This document shows, piece after piece, positions 9,560 through 18,852 of a stretch of DNA of 64,000 bases. Below the pieces are notes generated by a model. That model saw nothing but the letters and a program-made list of their open reading frames with translations, was not told where the DNA came from and ran no database searches. This DNA comes from Bacteroidota bacterium (GTDB taxonomy: Bacteria > Bacteroidota > Bacteroidia > NS11-12g > UBA955), in the NCBI GenBank assembly GCA_947496065.1, contig CANMBF010000006.1:37678-101677 (forward strand). Direction: 5' to 3'. Numbering within the stretch: position 1 is the first letter of the stretch; each line of letters begins with the position of its first letter. The translations under genes were made by a program, and so were the position numbers.

Positions 9560-9885
9560 GTTTCGACAATGGAAACAAAGTAGCAAAATTAAGATTGGCA
9601 ACAAACGAAAAACAAAAAAATGCAAAAGGTGAAACGGTTGAAATCACCCATTGGCACAATTTAGTATTTTGGGGCAAGTCGGCAGAGCTTATCGAAAAGT
9701 ACATCGACAAGGGCGAACGCATTGCCATCGAAGGTACGCTTGCCAACCGTTTTTATGAGACCAAAACAGGCGATAAAAGACAAATCACCGAAGTGCGTGT
9801 GGAGAGTTTTGAGATGGTGGGAAGAAAGAACCAAACGAATTCACCGGTTGTGGAGTTTACGGTAGCAGATGATCTGCCGTTTTAA
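9496..9885 (+). CDS. ssb: Single-stranded DNA-binding protein, copy 2
   Basis: 129 residues, same length and domain plan as copy 1, which lies 65 bp upstream in tandem. The protein is about 80-85% identical to copy 1, with differences concentrated in the tail before the DDLPF tip. It probably arose by tandem duplication; the two could form mixed tetramers. A strong terminator follows. Confidence 0.93.
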   Translation: MKSLINSVRLMGNVGATPEVKSFDNGNKVAKLRLATNEKQKNAKGETVEITHWHNLVFWGKSAELIEKYIDKGERIAIEGTLANRFYETKTGDKRQITEVRVESFEMVGRKNQTNSPVVEFTVADDLPF

Positions 9886-9950
9886 AATAATGATTAGTAG
9901 TTTGTTTTTTCCTTTTTTTTGATGAAGGATTGAAGTTGTGTTAAGCTAAA

Positions 9951-9977
9951 AAGGTGCTCCGTTAGGAGCACCCTTTT
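9951..9977 (+). terminator. Rho-independent terminator of the ssb pair
   Basis: Stem GGTGCTCC / GGAGCACC with loop GTTA, flanked by A's before and C-TTTT after. It lies 65 bp after the second ssb stop and may work in both directions, because the minus-strand TspO gene ends at 10094. Confidence 0.85.
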
Positions 9978-10093
9978 GGCGTCTTTATACAGCATATATA
10001 AAAATATTTTAATGCGCAATTACAAATTTCATAACCATGTCACTAATACTGGCGAAATATAAACCTTTTTTCCATGTTTCTTTATCAATTTTA

Positions 10094-10570
10094 TCAATGT
10101 GTGCTATTTAAATACCAGATGCTCGCATTTAGAATGCCTGCAAAACTAACCCATAAGAGGTAAGGCAACTGAAGCCAGGCCGCTGTTCTGTTTAGGGTGT
10201 AAAAGCTTGTTATCATTAGTAAAATGCTCATCCACATCAATCCAATTTCAAATAAAGCAAGTCCTAAAAGATGGAGTTGAAAAAACAAAAAACTCCAACA
10301 AAAATTCAAAAATAGTTGAAACCAGAAAATCCCTATTGCATTTGCTCTTTTGGTTTTTGTGCTAGAATTCAAAATTAAATTAAAAGAAATACCCATTAAT
10401 AAATAGAGTAGGGTCCATACAGGACCAAATAAATAATTGGGTGGATTAAAGCTCGGTTTATTGAGATGGACATACCAAGTGCTGATATTATTGGCTGTGG
10501 CGATGCCACTAATCGCCCCTACTGCAAAAGGACTTAGTAAGCAAAGTAAAAATTGTAAGACTTTGTGCAT
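10094..10570 (-). CDS. tspO: TspO/MBR family tryptophan-rich sensory protein
   Basis: 158 residues with five membrane helices. It shows the family hallmark after helix 1, WYVHLNKPSFNPPN, then FGPVWTLLYLLMG, and the conserved NFCWSFLFF and PYLLWVSFAGILN segments. TspO proteins bind tetrapyrroles and act in stress or porphyrin handling at the membrane. Length is normal for the family. Transcribed alone on the minus strand. Confidence 0.95.
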   Translation of the reverse strand: MHKVLQFLLCLLSPFAVGAISGIATANNISTWYVHLNKPSFNPPNYLFGPVWTLLYLLMGISFNLILNSSTKTKRANAIGIFWFQLFLNFCWSFLFFQLHLLGLALFEIGLMWMSILLMITSFYTLNRTAAWLQLPYLLWVSFAGILNASIWYLNSTH

Positions 10571-10648
10571 CGCATATATTTAACAAACAAAATATTAAAA
10601 AAGATTTAGAATTGGTCATAAATAGTCAAAAAACAAAGTTGACTAAAA

Positions 10649-11074
10649 TTATTCTTGAATGGCTTCAATGCCTTGGGCTTTTAGGTCCGCCAATCGGTCC
10701 TTCATTTTTTGCAGTTGTTCTTTTGTATGACCTTCCCAAACCGTTAATTCATCGACGATTTTTAATGGGTGGCCGCTGCGGTAAGATCTGGTAGGATTGC
10801 CTGAAAATTTCTTGTTTGTTAAATTAGGATCGTCTTCAAATTGAGGAACCATGGGTTCTACAATAAAGATTCTACTAGGGCCATCACCTAATGCCAATTC
10901 AGCACCCCAAATAGCAGCATCGAGGGTGGCAGTGAAGTAGACAAAATTGGCTTTATTATTTTGCCCATAATTAGATGCGTAACCTGGCACTATATAATTG
11001 CCAATTTTGAGATTGGCTTTGGTGCCATGGTAATAGGTGGAGAAGTTACCCAGGCTGTCTTTTTGTGCTTCCAT
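10649..11074 (-). CDS. arr: NAD+--rifampin ADP-ribosyltransferase
   Basis: 141 residues, normal for Arr. It shows YYHGTKANLKIGN near the N-terminus (conserved His), YFTATLDAAIWGAELA in the centre and IFIVEPMVPQFEDDPNLT followed by GNPTRSYRS, all diagnostic of the family. In known members the enzyme inactivates rifamycins by ADP-ribosylating the ansa-bridge hydroxyl. Flanking genes are unrelated, so this looks like a stand-alone chromosomal resistance or detoxification gene. Confidence 0.93.
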   Translation of the reverse strand: MEAQKDSLGNFSTYYHGTKANLKIGNYIVPGYASNYGQNNKANFVYFTATLDAAIWGAELALGDGPSRIFIVEPMVPQFEDDPNLTNKKFSGNPTRSYRSGHPLKIVDELTVWEGHTKEQLQKMKDRLADLKAQGIEAIQE

Positions 11075-11110
11075 ATTGAATTTTACAGGTTAAATTGTTA
11101 CAGTTAAAAT

Positions 11111-13423
11111 TTACTGTTTACTAAATAATTCATTTATGATTTTTGCCACGGTATTACTTGCTTCTATCGGGTTTAATGCAGTATCAGAAATGCCTGACAC
11201 AACCTTTGTTATATCATGATCAATAACACCCTTTGAATTCCATTTTAAACTTTCAGCAACGGTTAAGTAGGCCGAAAAATTATGATGTTCAGACCCTGGT
11301 CGTTCGCCAATAATATGTAGAATGCCATGTTTTTTAGGTGTTGAATTATTGCTGCCAAACAATATTTCTCCGCACGCATAACCAGCTCTCACACGGCCAT
11401 TGTTTATGAAGATTTGATTATTTCCTAATGTATAATTATCATCACTAAGCATTTTAATTAGGTTAGACAAAAAGGGCGCAAGGTGCCCATGGTCCATAAT
11501 TGCTTTTACATTCAATCCATCAGAAATTACAATTTGGATGTCAGGTATATTTTTTTGCCAATTGGTTTTAATTGCCTTAAGCTTTTTAACGGCATTTGCG
11601 TTTAAAACTTCGCCAGAAGCAGGGTGATAAACATAATCTTTTCTATTTAGAGACCGCGTGTTAATTGGAACAGTCGCTTTTAAATTATTAATAAAAGAAG
11701 GATCCATTTCTGTCCATAAACAAACTTTCGCATCCTCGTATAAATAATGAACCCTTTTATCTAAAGCGTCTGGGAGGTCCCAATAATTTTTGCCATAGCC
11801 TTGAGCAATTGGTACCCCTCGGCTTTCAATTCTTGAAATCGCTGCTTTGCCTTCTTGATAGATATCGCTGATGGACTTTGCACCTTTTTTGGTTTGTAGA
11901 TATTTGTAATAAACCCAAATTGGATCTCCAAAATGTTCTGTAGGTTGTCCATTGGCATCAATGATTTCAAGTTTTTTGTAGAAGTCCCACATGGCATCGT
12001 TCACCTTATAGCCAAATTGTTTTCTAATTTTTACGTGGTTGTTAAAAGCGGTTGTAAGATAACTTAACATGGGGTCATTTTTGGTTGGCAAGGCCATTAA
12101 GTATGCAGGATTGGCGGGCATTACTTGATCAATGCACCAATCTAAATCATCTAAGGTAACATCCATATGCAGGGTAGAACAGATATCTAAACCAATTGTA
12201 TGTCCATGCAGTTTGCCCATAACAGTATCTTCTAAACAACAACGTACCAATTGTTCTTTGGTTCTGAAAACCTCTGGTCCAATAAATCCCGCCACATCAT
12301 TAACATGCACCCAAGCATTGGTTTCATTTTTAAGTTTCATTATTTTTTGTTTGAGCACTCTTAAAAAGCCATACTTGCGCGATTCATGAATCACCATGTC
12401 AAACCCTTCACCGTGGCCATTGGTCATATCGGCACCTTGTCCAGTTTCTGCATAAAATCCATAGTGGCCATTTCTTAGTGCGGCATATTTCATCATTTTT
12501 TCTATGGTTACATCGAAGGTTTTATTGGCATTTACAGTGCTTGCAAGGCTTTGAAACCAGATGCCCGTGCTTCCTGGGTTTTGTTTCTCTACCTCTGCTT
12601 GCACATCAACATGCGAAAGCACACAGTGGGGTATAATTTCTTCTAAATCAAAACTTTTAATTATTTCAAAAAGTGCGTTTTCAATTTTGGCAACAGATGC
12701 TGGTTCGCTTGAAACAGGATTGGTGCCTAAAACGACATCGCCAACTGCATAAGCCCAAGCATTAAATACTTGCCAGGTGATGTCTTCAATATCGTCTGTT
12801 GGTGAATTGGGTTGCACCCTAGCACCCATGTACCCTTTCTCACCAATATTGCTATTGGGAAGTGGATTAAAAATCTTTTTACTAAGCAGTACGAGTTCTT
12901 CATTGCTCAATAATTTTACTAAACAGGCAATCACATCGCTGCTTAGGCAAGGCATAATGCCTTTAATTTTTTCTTCTGTTTCTGTTAGCAGAAAGTTTTT
13001 TAATTCTTTGAAAGTCCAACTCTCAATGGTTTGATTTTGCAACGTTGCTTGTTGCATCAGAATCAAAAGTTCATCTGAATAAACTACATTTTTATTGAGG
13101 TCGCCTAATTTTGTATTACCTAACAATACTCTGGCATTTAGTCTCGAAGCCTCGTTAGCAGCTGCAATTTTCAATGATTCATCACCCTCTTTGAATTCAT
13201 TTGCAGCGCCTAAAATTTGTTTATAGAGGGTGTTACTAAATGAGCCATTTGTGCGCTGAATATATCCAAATATATCTTCACCTAATGCGGGTGTTTCAAT
13301 AATGGGTGCAATGGTACTTTGGCTAAAACTTTGTTCTTTTTTGCCAAAGAGATTGCAACTACTTAACAATAAAACGGAAGCACTCGCATAGCTTGTTTGT
13401 TGTATGAATTTTTTTCTGTTCAT
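11111..13423 (-). CDS. Fused ethanolamine ammonia-lyase (EutB-EutC) with lipoprotein signal
   Basis: 770 residues. The N-terminal part carries EutB motifs GEKGYMGARVQPNSP, GDVVLGTNPVSSEP, GSTGIWFQS and ETGQGADMTNGHGEGFD, keeping the Arg, Gln, Asn and Glu residues of the active site. The C-terminal part is EutC: VISDGLNVKAI, GRVRAGYACGE, IIGERPGSEHHNFS and DHDITKVVSGISDTAL. The enzyme converts ethanolamine to acetaldehyde and ammonia with adenosylcobalamin. Two oddities: the usually separate subunits are one chain, and the N-terminus MNRKKFIQQ...VLLLSSC looks like a lipoprotein (or Tat-like) signal. A longer frame to 13636 exists but would overlap the next gene, so the ATG at 13423 is chosen. 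Confidence 0.88.
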   Translation of the reverse strand: MNRKKFIQQTSYASASVLLLSSCNLFGKKEQSFSQSTIAPIIETPALGEDIFGYIQRTNGSFSNTLYKQILGAANEFKEGDESLKIAAANEASRLNARVLLGNTKLGDLNKNVVYSDELLILMQQATLQNQTIESWTFKELKNFLLTETEEKIKGIMPCLSSDVIACLVKLLSNEELVLLSKKIFNPLPNSNIGEKGYMGARVQPNSPTDDIEDITWQVFNAWAYAVGDVVLGTNPVSSEPASVAKIENALFEIIKSFDLEEIIPHCVLSHVDVQAEVEKQNPGSTGIWFQSLASTVNANKTFDVTIEKMMKYAALRNGHYGFYAETGQGADMTNGHGEGFDMVIHESRKYGFLRVLKQKIMKLKNETNAWVHVNDVAGFIGPEVFRTKEQLVRCCLEDTVMGKLHGHTIGLDICSTLHMDVTLDDLDWCIDQVMPANPAYLMALPTKNDPMLSYLTTAFNNHVKIRKQFGYKVNDAMWDFYKKLEIIDANGQPTEHFGDPIWVYYKYLQTKKGAKSISDIYQEGKAAISRIESRGVPIAQGYGKNYWDLPDALDKRVHYLYEDAKVCLWTEMDPSFINNLKATVPINTRSLNRKDYVYHPASGEVLNANAVKKLKAIKTNWQKNIPDIQIVISDGLNVKAIMDHGHLAPFLSNLIKMLSDDNYTLGNNQIFINNGRVRAGYACGEILFGSNNSTPKKHGILHIIGERPGSEHHNFSAYLTVAESLKWNSKGVIDHDITKVVSGISDTALNPIEASNTVAKIINELFSKQ

Positions 13424-13455
13424 ATTGAATGGCTTAATTCTTTCGAAATTGTTTT

Positions 13456-14490
13456 TTATTGTTTTACTTTTTTTATGAATTTGATGAGTCCATTGAAGTA
13501 TGTTTTTTGATCGTCGTAATAGCAAAAATGACTGCCATTTGGACACAATAAAAATTCGCCTTTGGGTATTTGTTGACTCATCCATTCCAAATATTTGGGG
13601 TCCATGGTATCGTATGTAGCACCTATCACAAGACAAGGCACTTGAATGTTTTTTAATTCAGCACTCACATCCCAATTGGCGAGTTTGCCAGCCACACCAA
13701 ATTCACTAGGACCTTGCATATTATTGTAAAGTTCGTAGTTTAATTTGCTCATGAATCTGTTCACTGGTTCGGGCCATTCTTTTAAACGGATGATGTGTTT
13801 AGAATAAAAATGGGGATTTAATAATTCCATGTATTTGGGGTTTTGGAAATCACCATTTTTTTCTATTGTGCGAATAGTATCTAAAACCGCAGGTGGCATT
13901 TGTTTGGCCAATACTTCATTGGCATATTGTCCATAGGCGGGGCAACTGGCCATCATATCTGAAATGATTAATCCCTTCAAATGCGATTGGTATTTGAGGG
14001 CGTATTGCATGGCCAAGATACCACCCCAAGAATGACCTAATAAATAAAAATTATTATTGTCTAAATTTAATGCAATACGCACTTGCTCAAGTTCTTCAAC
14101 AAAACGCGGCAAATCATAAAAAGCGGTATCTTTTGGATTGTCCGAATTGCCAGAGGCCAATTTGGCGTAATAAATAAATTCAATATTTTCTTTTGGTAAA
14201 AAATTTTCGAAACATTCAAATGCATCGTGCGAGCCGCCTGGTCCGCCGTGTAGCAGAAGTACACGCACAGTTGGATTGTTGCCCATGCGCTTGGTCCATA
14301 CCTTAAAGGGACCCTTAGGGGTATTAATGGTAATTAATTTCACGCCACCTACCTGTACGCCAGAATCGGGGTTGTTAAAATAAGTTGAATGAAGACTATC
14401 TGCCGATGATTTGCTATTGGCTGTTGAGCATGCTTGTAAGCTAGAAATAAGGAGGATAATTAGGAGGCATTTTATGCTATAATAGTTCAT
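13456..14490 (-). CDS. Alpha/beta hydrolase lipoprotein, proline iminopeptidase (S33) family
   Basis: 344 residues. A lipoprotein signal ends in SSLQAC. The oxyanion motif HGGPGG, nucleophile elbow GHSWGG, acid in GATYDTMDP and His in NGSHFCYYD give a complete Ser-Asp-His triad of the proline iminopeptidase type. The usual YDQ-GxGxS strand after the oxyanion motif is altered to YYAKLASGNS. Predicted periplasmic aminopeptidase or related esterase. It lies 32 bp upstream of the fused ammonia-lyase on the same strand and may be co-transcribed. Confidence 0.85.
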   Translation of the reverse strand: MNYYSIKCLLIILLISSLQACSTANSKSSADSLHSTYFNNPDSGVQVGGVKLITINTPKGPFKVWTKRMGNNPTVRVLLLHGGPGGSHDAFECFENFLPKENIEFIYYAKLASGNSDNPKDTAFYDLPRFVEELEQVRIALNLDNNNFYLLGHSWGGILAMQYALKYQSHLKGLIISDMMASCPAYGQYANEVLAKQMPPAVLDTIRTIEKNGDFQNPKYMELLNPHFYSKHIIRLKEWPEPVNRFMSKLNYELYNNMQGPSEFGVAGKLANWDVSAELKNIQVPCLVIGATYDTMDPKYLEWMSQQIPKGEFLLCPNGSHFCYYDDQKTYFNGLIKFIKKVKQ

Positions 14491-14606
14491 AAAGGATTCA
14501 ATTATTTTTTGAGCGAATTTAGGGGAAAAGTGGATACCGCCAAAGGAAATAAAAGGATAACAACTGAATCGCGAAATCGTTACACAAAAAGTATAGTTTA
14601 AGATGT

Positions 14607-15266
14607 TTATGCTTTTGGAATTTGCACGGGTTCCCCTAAAAATTTCGGGGTGGTGCCAAAGAGGTCATCTACAAACACTTTAACCCGCGCCATTTTTTCT
14701 CTCATTTGTGTTTTCAAGCCTTGCCGAGTACTGACATCTTTGGCATTAAATCCAATGGCATATATACCTTCTTTTTCGGCAATGTAGAGGGCCCTTTCAT
14801 TATGGAATTTTTGCGAAATAACAGTGACTGAATCTTGACCGAAAATGGCTTTTAATCGGACGACAGAATCGAAGGTTCTAAAGCCAGCATAATCCAAAAA
14901 AATTAGGTTCGAATCAATGCCCATATTAATAAGATCTTCGCGCATCATGTCTGGTTCGCTGTAGGTTTTTCGCCCATTGTCACCACTGATTAAAACATAC
15001 TTTATTTTGCCTGTTTTCAACAATGCGAAGGTCGCTTCAATGCGCCTATCGTAGTAAGGGTTGTGATGGCCGTTTCTGCCGTCTCTTGAAGTTCCTAATA
15101 GGAGGCCAACTTTTGAATAAGGAATCTCATCAGTTGAAGCATAGAGACGGTCTTTTGCCGAAGCTATAATAACATGGTTACAAATGAAAGTAATTAAGAT
15201 TCCGATGGCTAAAAGAATTGTTCCATGGAAAACTAAAAATTTACGTTTGAAAAGGGGGCGTATCAT
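14607..15266 (-). CDS. SanA/YdcF-like DUF218 membrane-anchored protein
   Basis: 219 residues. One N-terminal transmembrane segment (about 12-32) is followed by a DUF218 domain: KVGLLLGTSRDGRNG, IKYVLISGDNGRKTYSEPDMMREDL and TVISQKFHNERALYIA. This is the SanA branch, linked in enterobacteria to envelope barrier function and vancomycin sensitivity; biochemical activity is not established. A minus-strand CCAACTTTGTA motif close to the start may be its promoter. Confidence 0.87.
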   Translation of the reverse strand: MIRPLFKRKFLVFHGTILLAIGILITFICNHVIIASAKDRLYASTDEIPYSKVGLLLGTSRDGRNGHHNPYYDRRIEATFALLKTGKIKYVLISGDNGRKTYSEPDMMREDLINMGIDSNLIFLDYAGFRTFDSVVRLKAIFGQDSVTVISQKFHNERALYIAEKEGIYAIGFNAKDVSTRQGLKTQMREKMARVKVFVDDLFGTTPKFLGEPVQIPKA

Positions 15267-15580
15267 TTTTCTGATTTACAAAGTTGGCTCTTGTTCGGTA
15301 TTCGAAAATTTAGTTTGAACACCTTTCTACAAAACTACATTAAAATTAAGAATAAGTAAAATTGGAAACACAATGTTCAATATGATTTGTTTGAAAAACA
15401 TACCAATTGGAATTTTTTTAATATGCATTCACAAAATATAGTGTAGGAAGTTGAGGGCATGGTGCAATCATACTTCTATAAAAAGTCTCTGAAAATCAAA
15501 TGTTTATATTTTTTTAATGTTTTGTCTAGACGTATGTTTAATATTTCATTTATAATTGCATAAAACTATAAAACAATGCA
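15267..15580. other. 314-bp divergent intergenic region
   Basis: It lies between the divergent SanA-like and PLP-enzyme genes. No coding potential was seen. It contains a half-site AACATACCAATTGG near 15400 resembling the palindrome at 7632, and AT-rich promoter-like DNA before 15581 (TATAATTG). Confidence 0.4.
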
Positions 15581-16747
15581 ATGTTCCAAAACACATCCAT
15601 TCAATTTGAACTTTTAAAAAAGCGCGCCTTTAATTTAAGGTGGGCCGCGGTTCCTGAAGGGGTTATTCCACTCACAGCGGCCGATCCGGATTTTCCGAGT
15701 GCGCCCGAAATAGCAGAAGCAATTAGTGGATTCGCCAAAGAGAAATATTATTGTTATGTTGCTCCCGAAGGCATGACGGATTTCAAAGAAAGCATTGCGC
15801 ATTATTTTCAAACTAAGCGCCATGTGCCTGTTTCGCCTGCATTAGCATTTCCGGTTAACAGCGCTGCGCATGGGATATACCTCACGTGTAAAGCCTTTTT
15901 AAATCCTGGTGATGAGGCGATTATTTTTGATCCTGTCGATTTTTTATTTAGGTATTCCATCGAAGCAGTGAATGCCAAAGCGGTAAGCTTTGCAATTCCT
16001 GCAGGCATAGCAAACGTTAATTTCGAAGAACTTGAAACATTGATTACACCGCGAACAAAAATGATTTGCTTGTGTAATCCTCTAAATCCGACTGGAAAGG
16101 TTTTTACCAAGGCAGAATTAACGCAATTGGCCAAAATAGTTAGTCAACATGGTTTACTAATTTTATCTGATGAAATTTGGAGTGATATTGTTTTTGAACC
16201 CGCTGTATTTACAAGCATGGCCTCTATTGATGAAGCCATCAGGCAACAAACCATCACCATTACAGGTTTTAGTAAGTCGTATGGATTAGCTGGCTTGAGA
16301 ATAGGGGCAGTGATTGCCCATAATCAAAAACATTTTCAAATGTTAATGGACGCTTCGCTCCATTATTCCACCATTCATGGGGTGAGTGTGCTCTCGCAAG
16401 TGGCGGCTACCACTGCTTTAAACCAATGTGACTATTGGTTAAAAGGATTTGTAAATCACCTGACCAATATGAAAAATTTACTGGTCAATGAATTGAACAC
16501 CATTCCTGGTTTTAAATGCATAGCACCCGAAGGCTGTTATGTTGCGTTTACAGATATTCAACAAACAAATTTAACAAGTCAAGCACTCTATGAACGCTTA
16601 TTAAACGAAGCCAAAGTAGCTGTGGTGCCTGGCCTAAAACAATGGTTTGGCGAAGGAGCCGAAGGGCATATTCGCATGAGTTTTGCGACTTCTGAAGTTG
16701 TATTGAGAGAAGCCATGCAAAGAATCAAAAGGGAGGTTAAGGGATGA
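15581..16747 (+). CDS. PLP-dependent aminotransferase / MalY-PatB type C-S lyase
   Basis: 388 residues, fold type I. It shows the substrate-side motif TAADPDFPSAPE, the cofactor motif CNPLNPTGKVF, the Asp-containing SDEIWSDIVF and the PLP lysine in ITGFSKSYGLAGLRIG. The SDEIW.D..F form is typical of MalY/PatB cystathionine beta-lyases, but plain class I/II aminotransferases are close, so the reaction is uncertain. The TGA stop overlaps the ATG of the next gene (ATGA), indicating translational coupling with the monooxygenase-DsbA fusion. Confidence 0.85.
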   Translation: MFQNTSIQFELLKKRAFNLRWAAVPEGVIPLTAADPDFPSAPEIAEAISGFAKEKYYCYVAPEGMTDFKESIAHYFQTKRHVPVSPALAFPVNSAAHGIYLTCKAFLNPGDEAIIFDPVDFLFRYSIEAVNAKAVSFAIPAGIANVNFEELETLITPRTKMICLCNPLNPTGKVFTKAELTQLAKIVSQHGLLILSDEIWSDIVFEPAVFTSMASIDEAIRQQTITITGFSKSYGLAGLRIGAVIAHNQKHFQMLMDASLHYSTIHGVSVLSQVAATTALNQCDYWLKGFVNHLTNMKNLLVNELNTIPGFKCIAPEGCYVAFTDIQQTNLTSQALYERLLNEAKVAVVPGLKQWFGEGAEGHIRMSFATSEVVLREAMQRIKREVKG

Positions 16748-18684
16748 AGGCAGTAATCATAGGTGGGGGTATTGCTGGCCTAACCATGGCCTTACACCTT
16801 CAACGCAACCAATGGGAAGTGGTGGTTTGTGAAAAAGCAAATAGCCTTAAAACCCGCGGTCATGCTTTCTTAATTAATTATGAAGGGCTCTTAGTGTTGT
16901 CAGAATTTTTTAAGGAAACATCCCATAAATTATTAAAGCAAAGGGTTGATTTATTCAGTTTAAAACGGCCCGATGGGGAGGAAAAAATTAAGATACAATT
17001 GATTGATTGGTATTGCATGAAACGCATTGATTTGATTGCATTTTTAAATTCGTTTTTTACAAAAAAAACACTCAGAGAAGGCAATGCCTTTTCGCATTTC
17101 TTGTACAATGGCGAAAAGGCCATTGCTGCTGTATTTGAGAATGGTAGCATGGAATATGGCGATTTGTTTATAGGGGCCGATGGTAGTAATTCTAAAGTGA
17201 GACAAGTAATTCATTGCAAAACCAATTACAGTAAGATTGAAGTAAATGAAGTGGTAGGCACATCGAAAAAGCAATTGAACAATGCGACCAAAGAATTTTT
17301 ATTTCAAAAAATTCAAAGCGAGGAAAAAGGACTTGCCTTTGGTTACATACCAGCATCTGAAGACGAGATGGTGTGGTTTATGCAATATGATGTAAAATTA
17401 TCAAATGGGAAGGAGATTAGTCACCCAGAAGAATTAAAAGCTTTTTGTACTGCAATGATGAAGGATTTTCCGGAAGATGTGCATGCGGTTTTAGAGGCTA
17501 CCGATTTTAGAAATGCCTATATTTGGAAGACGAGAGATTTTGATTTAATTCCAGGTTTTCATAAAGAAAATGTTGTTTTAATTGGAGATGCTGCGCATTT
17601 GGCTTTGCCTTTTACCAGCGCTGGTACTTCGAACGCCATTGCCGATGCCAAATGTCTTTCTGAATGTCTGCAACATCATGCTAATTTTGAAACGGCTTTT
17701 CAAAATTATTACACCCTTCGGTCAGAAAAAGTTAAGAGTCATATTGAACAAGGGAGAGTACTCAAAAAAATATTTTTAAATCCCCGAAAATACAGTGAAC
17801 GCGGTTTCCTTATGCCATTGGTTTCTCAAACTGATAATTATAAAAAATTTAAGGACAAGGAACATTTAACGATCATGTATTTCACCGATCCAATATGCTC
17901 TACCTGTTGGATTGCACAGCCTATATTAAGAAGATTAGAAGTAGAGTATGGGGCCTATTTAAAATTTGAATATCACATGGGTGGATTATTGCCATCATGG
18001 AAAGATTATGCCAGAGGAGAAATAAAGACACCCATAGATGCAGCAAAACATTGGGCAGAAGTTAACGATTCTCAGAATATGATTTTAGATGGCGATGTAT
18101 GGATTGAAGATCCTATACATTCTTCCTATCCGCCTTCTATAGCTTTCAAAGCTGCACAATTGCAAGACAATGATAAAGCCATTACTTTTTTAAGGCGTTT
18201 AAAAGAATTTGTATTTTTAGAAAAGCGCAACATTACCCGTTGGAAAATAATAGAGAACGCAGCACTTACCAGTGGATTAGATGCAGCATTGCTAAAGAAG
18301 GATATTGAAATTAATGGCTTAAAATTATTTAAAGAAGATTTGGTCTTAACAAAGGAAATGGAAGTAGTGATGTTCCCAACGTTCTTTTTTTTACAAAATG
18401 GAATTATAAAAAATACCATTAAGGGCTGCGAGACTTATGAAGTTTTTGAAGAAATTATTAAGAAATTATTGCCAGATGTAAAGAAAGAAACAGAGCGCTT
18501 ATCGCCTGTGGCTATTTTCTCACGTTTTCACAACATGACAGAAGATGAATATGCATTTGTAACCTATACGACTATTGAGGAAACGCGTATTATTTTAAAT
18601 CAATTACATGAACAATTATTCATCAATAAATTCTACAGCAAACACGGGGTGGTATGGATGTTTAATTTGAATGCAAGTATCTAG
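16744..18684 (+). CDS. Flavin monooxygenase fused to DsbA-like thioredoxin domain
   Basis: 646 residues. Residues 1-360 form a group A FAD monooxygenase: GGGIAGLTMALHLQ (dinucleotide fold), FIGADGSNSKVR (DG motif) and VVLIGDAAHLALPFTSAGTS (GD motif). From about residue 375 a complete DsbA-like domain follows: IMYFTDPICSTCWIAQPIL with a CSTC redox site at about 384-387, then FEYHMGGLLPSW and HSSYPPSIAFKAAQ. The DsbA part belongs to the group usually encoded as a separate protein. Fusion plus coupling to a PLP C-S lyase-like enzyme suggests oxidation chemistry on a thiol or sulfur compound; this is inference. Confidence 0.85.
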   Translation: MKAVIIGGGIAGLTMALHLQRNQWEVVVCEKANSLKTRGHAFLINYEGLLVLSEFFKETSHKLLKQRVDLFSLKRPDGEEKIKIQLIDWYCMKRIDLIAFLNSFFTKKTLREGNAFSHFLYNGEKAIAAVFENGSMEYGDLFIGADGSNSKVRQVIHCKTNYSKIEVNEVVGTSKKQLNNATKEFLFQKIQSEEKGLAFGYIPASEDEMVWFMQYDVKLSNGKEISHPEELKAFCTAMMKDFPEDVHAVLEATDFRNAYIWKTRDFDLIPGFHKENVVLIGDAAHLALPFTSAGTSNAIADAKCLSECLQHHANFETAFQNYYTLRSEKVKSHIEQGRVLKKIFLNPRKYSERGFLMPLVSQTDNYKKFKDKEHLTIMYFTDPICSTCWIAQPILRRLEVEYGAYLKFEYHMGGLLPSWKDYARGEIKTPIDAAKHWAEVNDSQNMILDGDVWIEDPIHSSYPPSIAFKAAQLQDNDKAITFLRRLKEFVFLEKRNITRWKIIENAALTSGLDAALLKKDIEINGLKLFKEDLVLTKEMEVVMFPTFFFLQNGIIKNTIKGCETYEVFEEIIKKLLPDVKKETERLSPVAIFSRFHNMTEDEYAFVTYTTIEETRIILNQLHEQLFINKFYSKHGVVWMFNLNASI

Positions 18685-18852
18685 TTTTTAAGATGGATTG
18701 ACCATCGTAGTCCAAATTAAGAAGAAAGCATGTATTTTCTATACCCCTTCTATATTTTTTAAATCACCATGGCGTGTCCATGGCCCAATTCAAAGTGTGA
18801 TATTAACAATTGGCACTTTCAGTTGCTTTAAGGGTCTTACTAATTGACGGGC

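Noticed and set aside
13424..13636. N-terminal extension of the ammonia-lyase frame to 841 residues
   Set aside because: It would overlap the hydrolase gene at 13456-14490 on the same strand, and the shorter start begins with a clear signal peptide.
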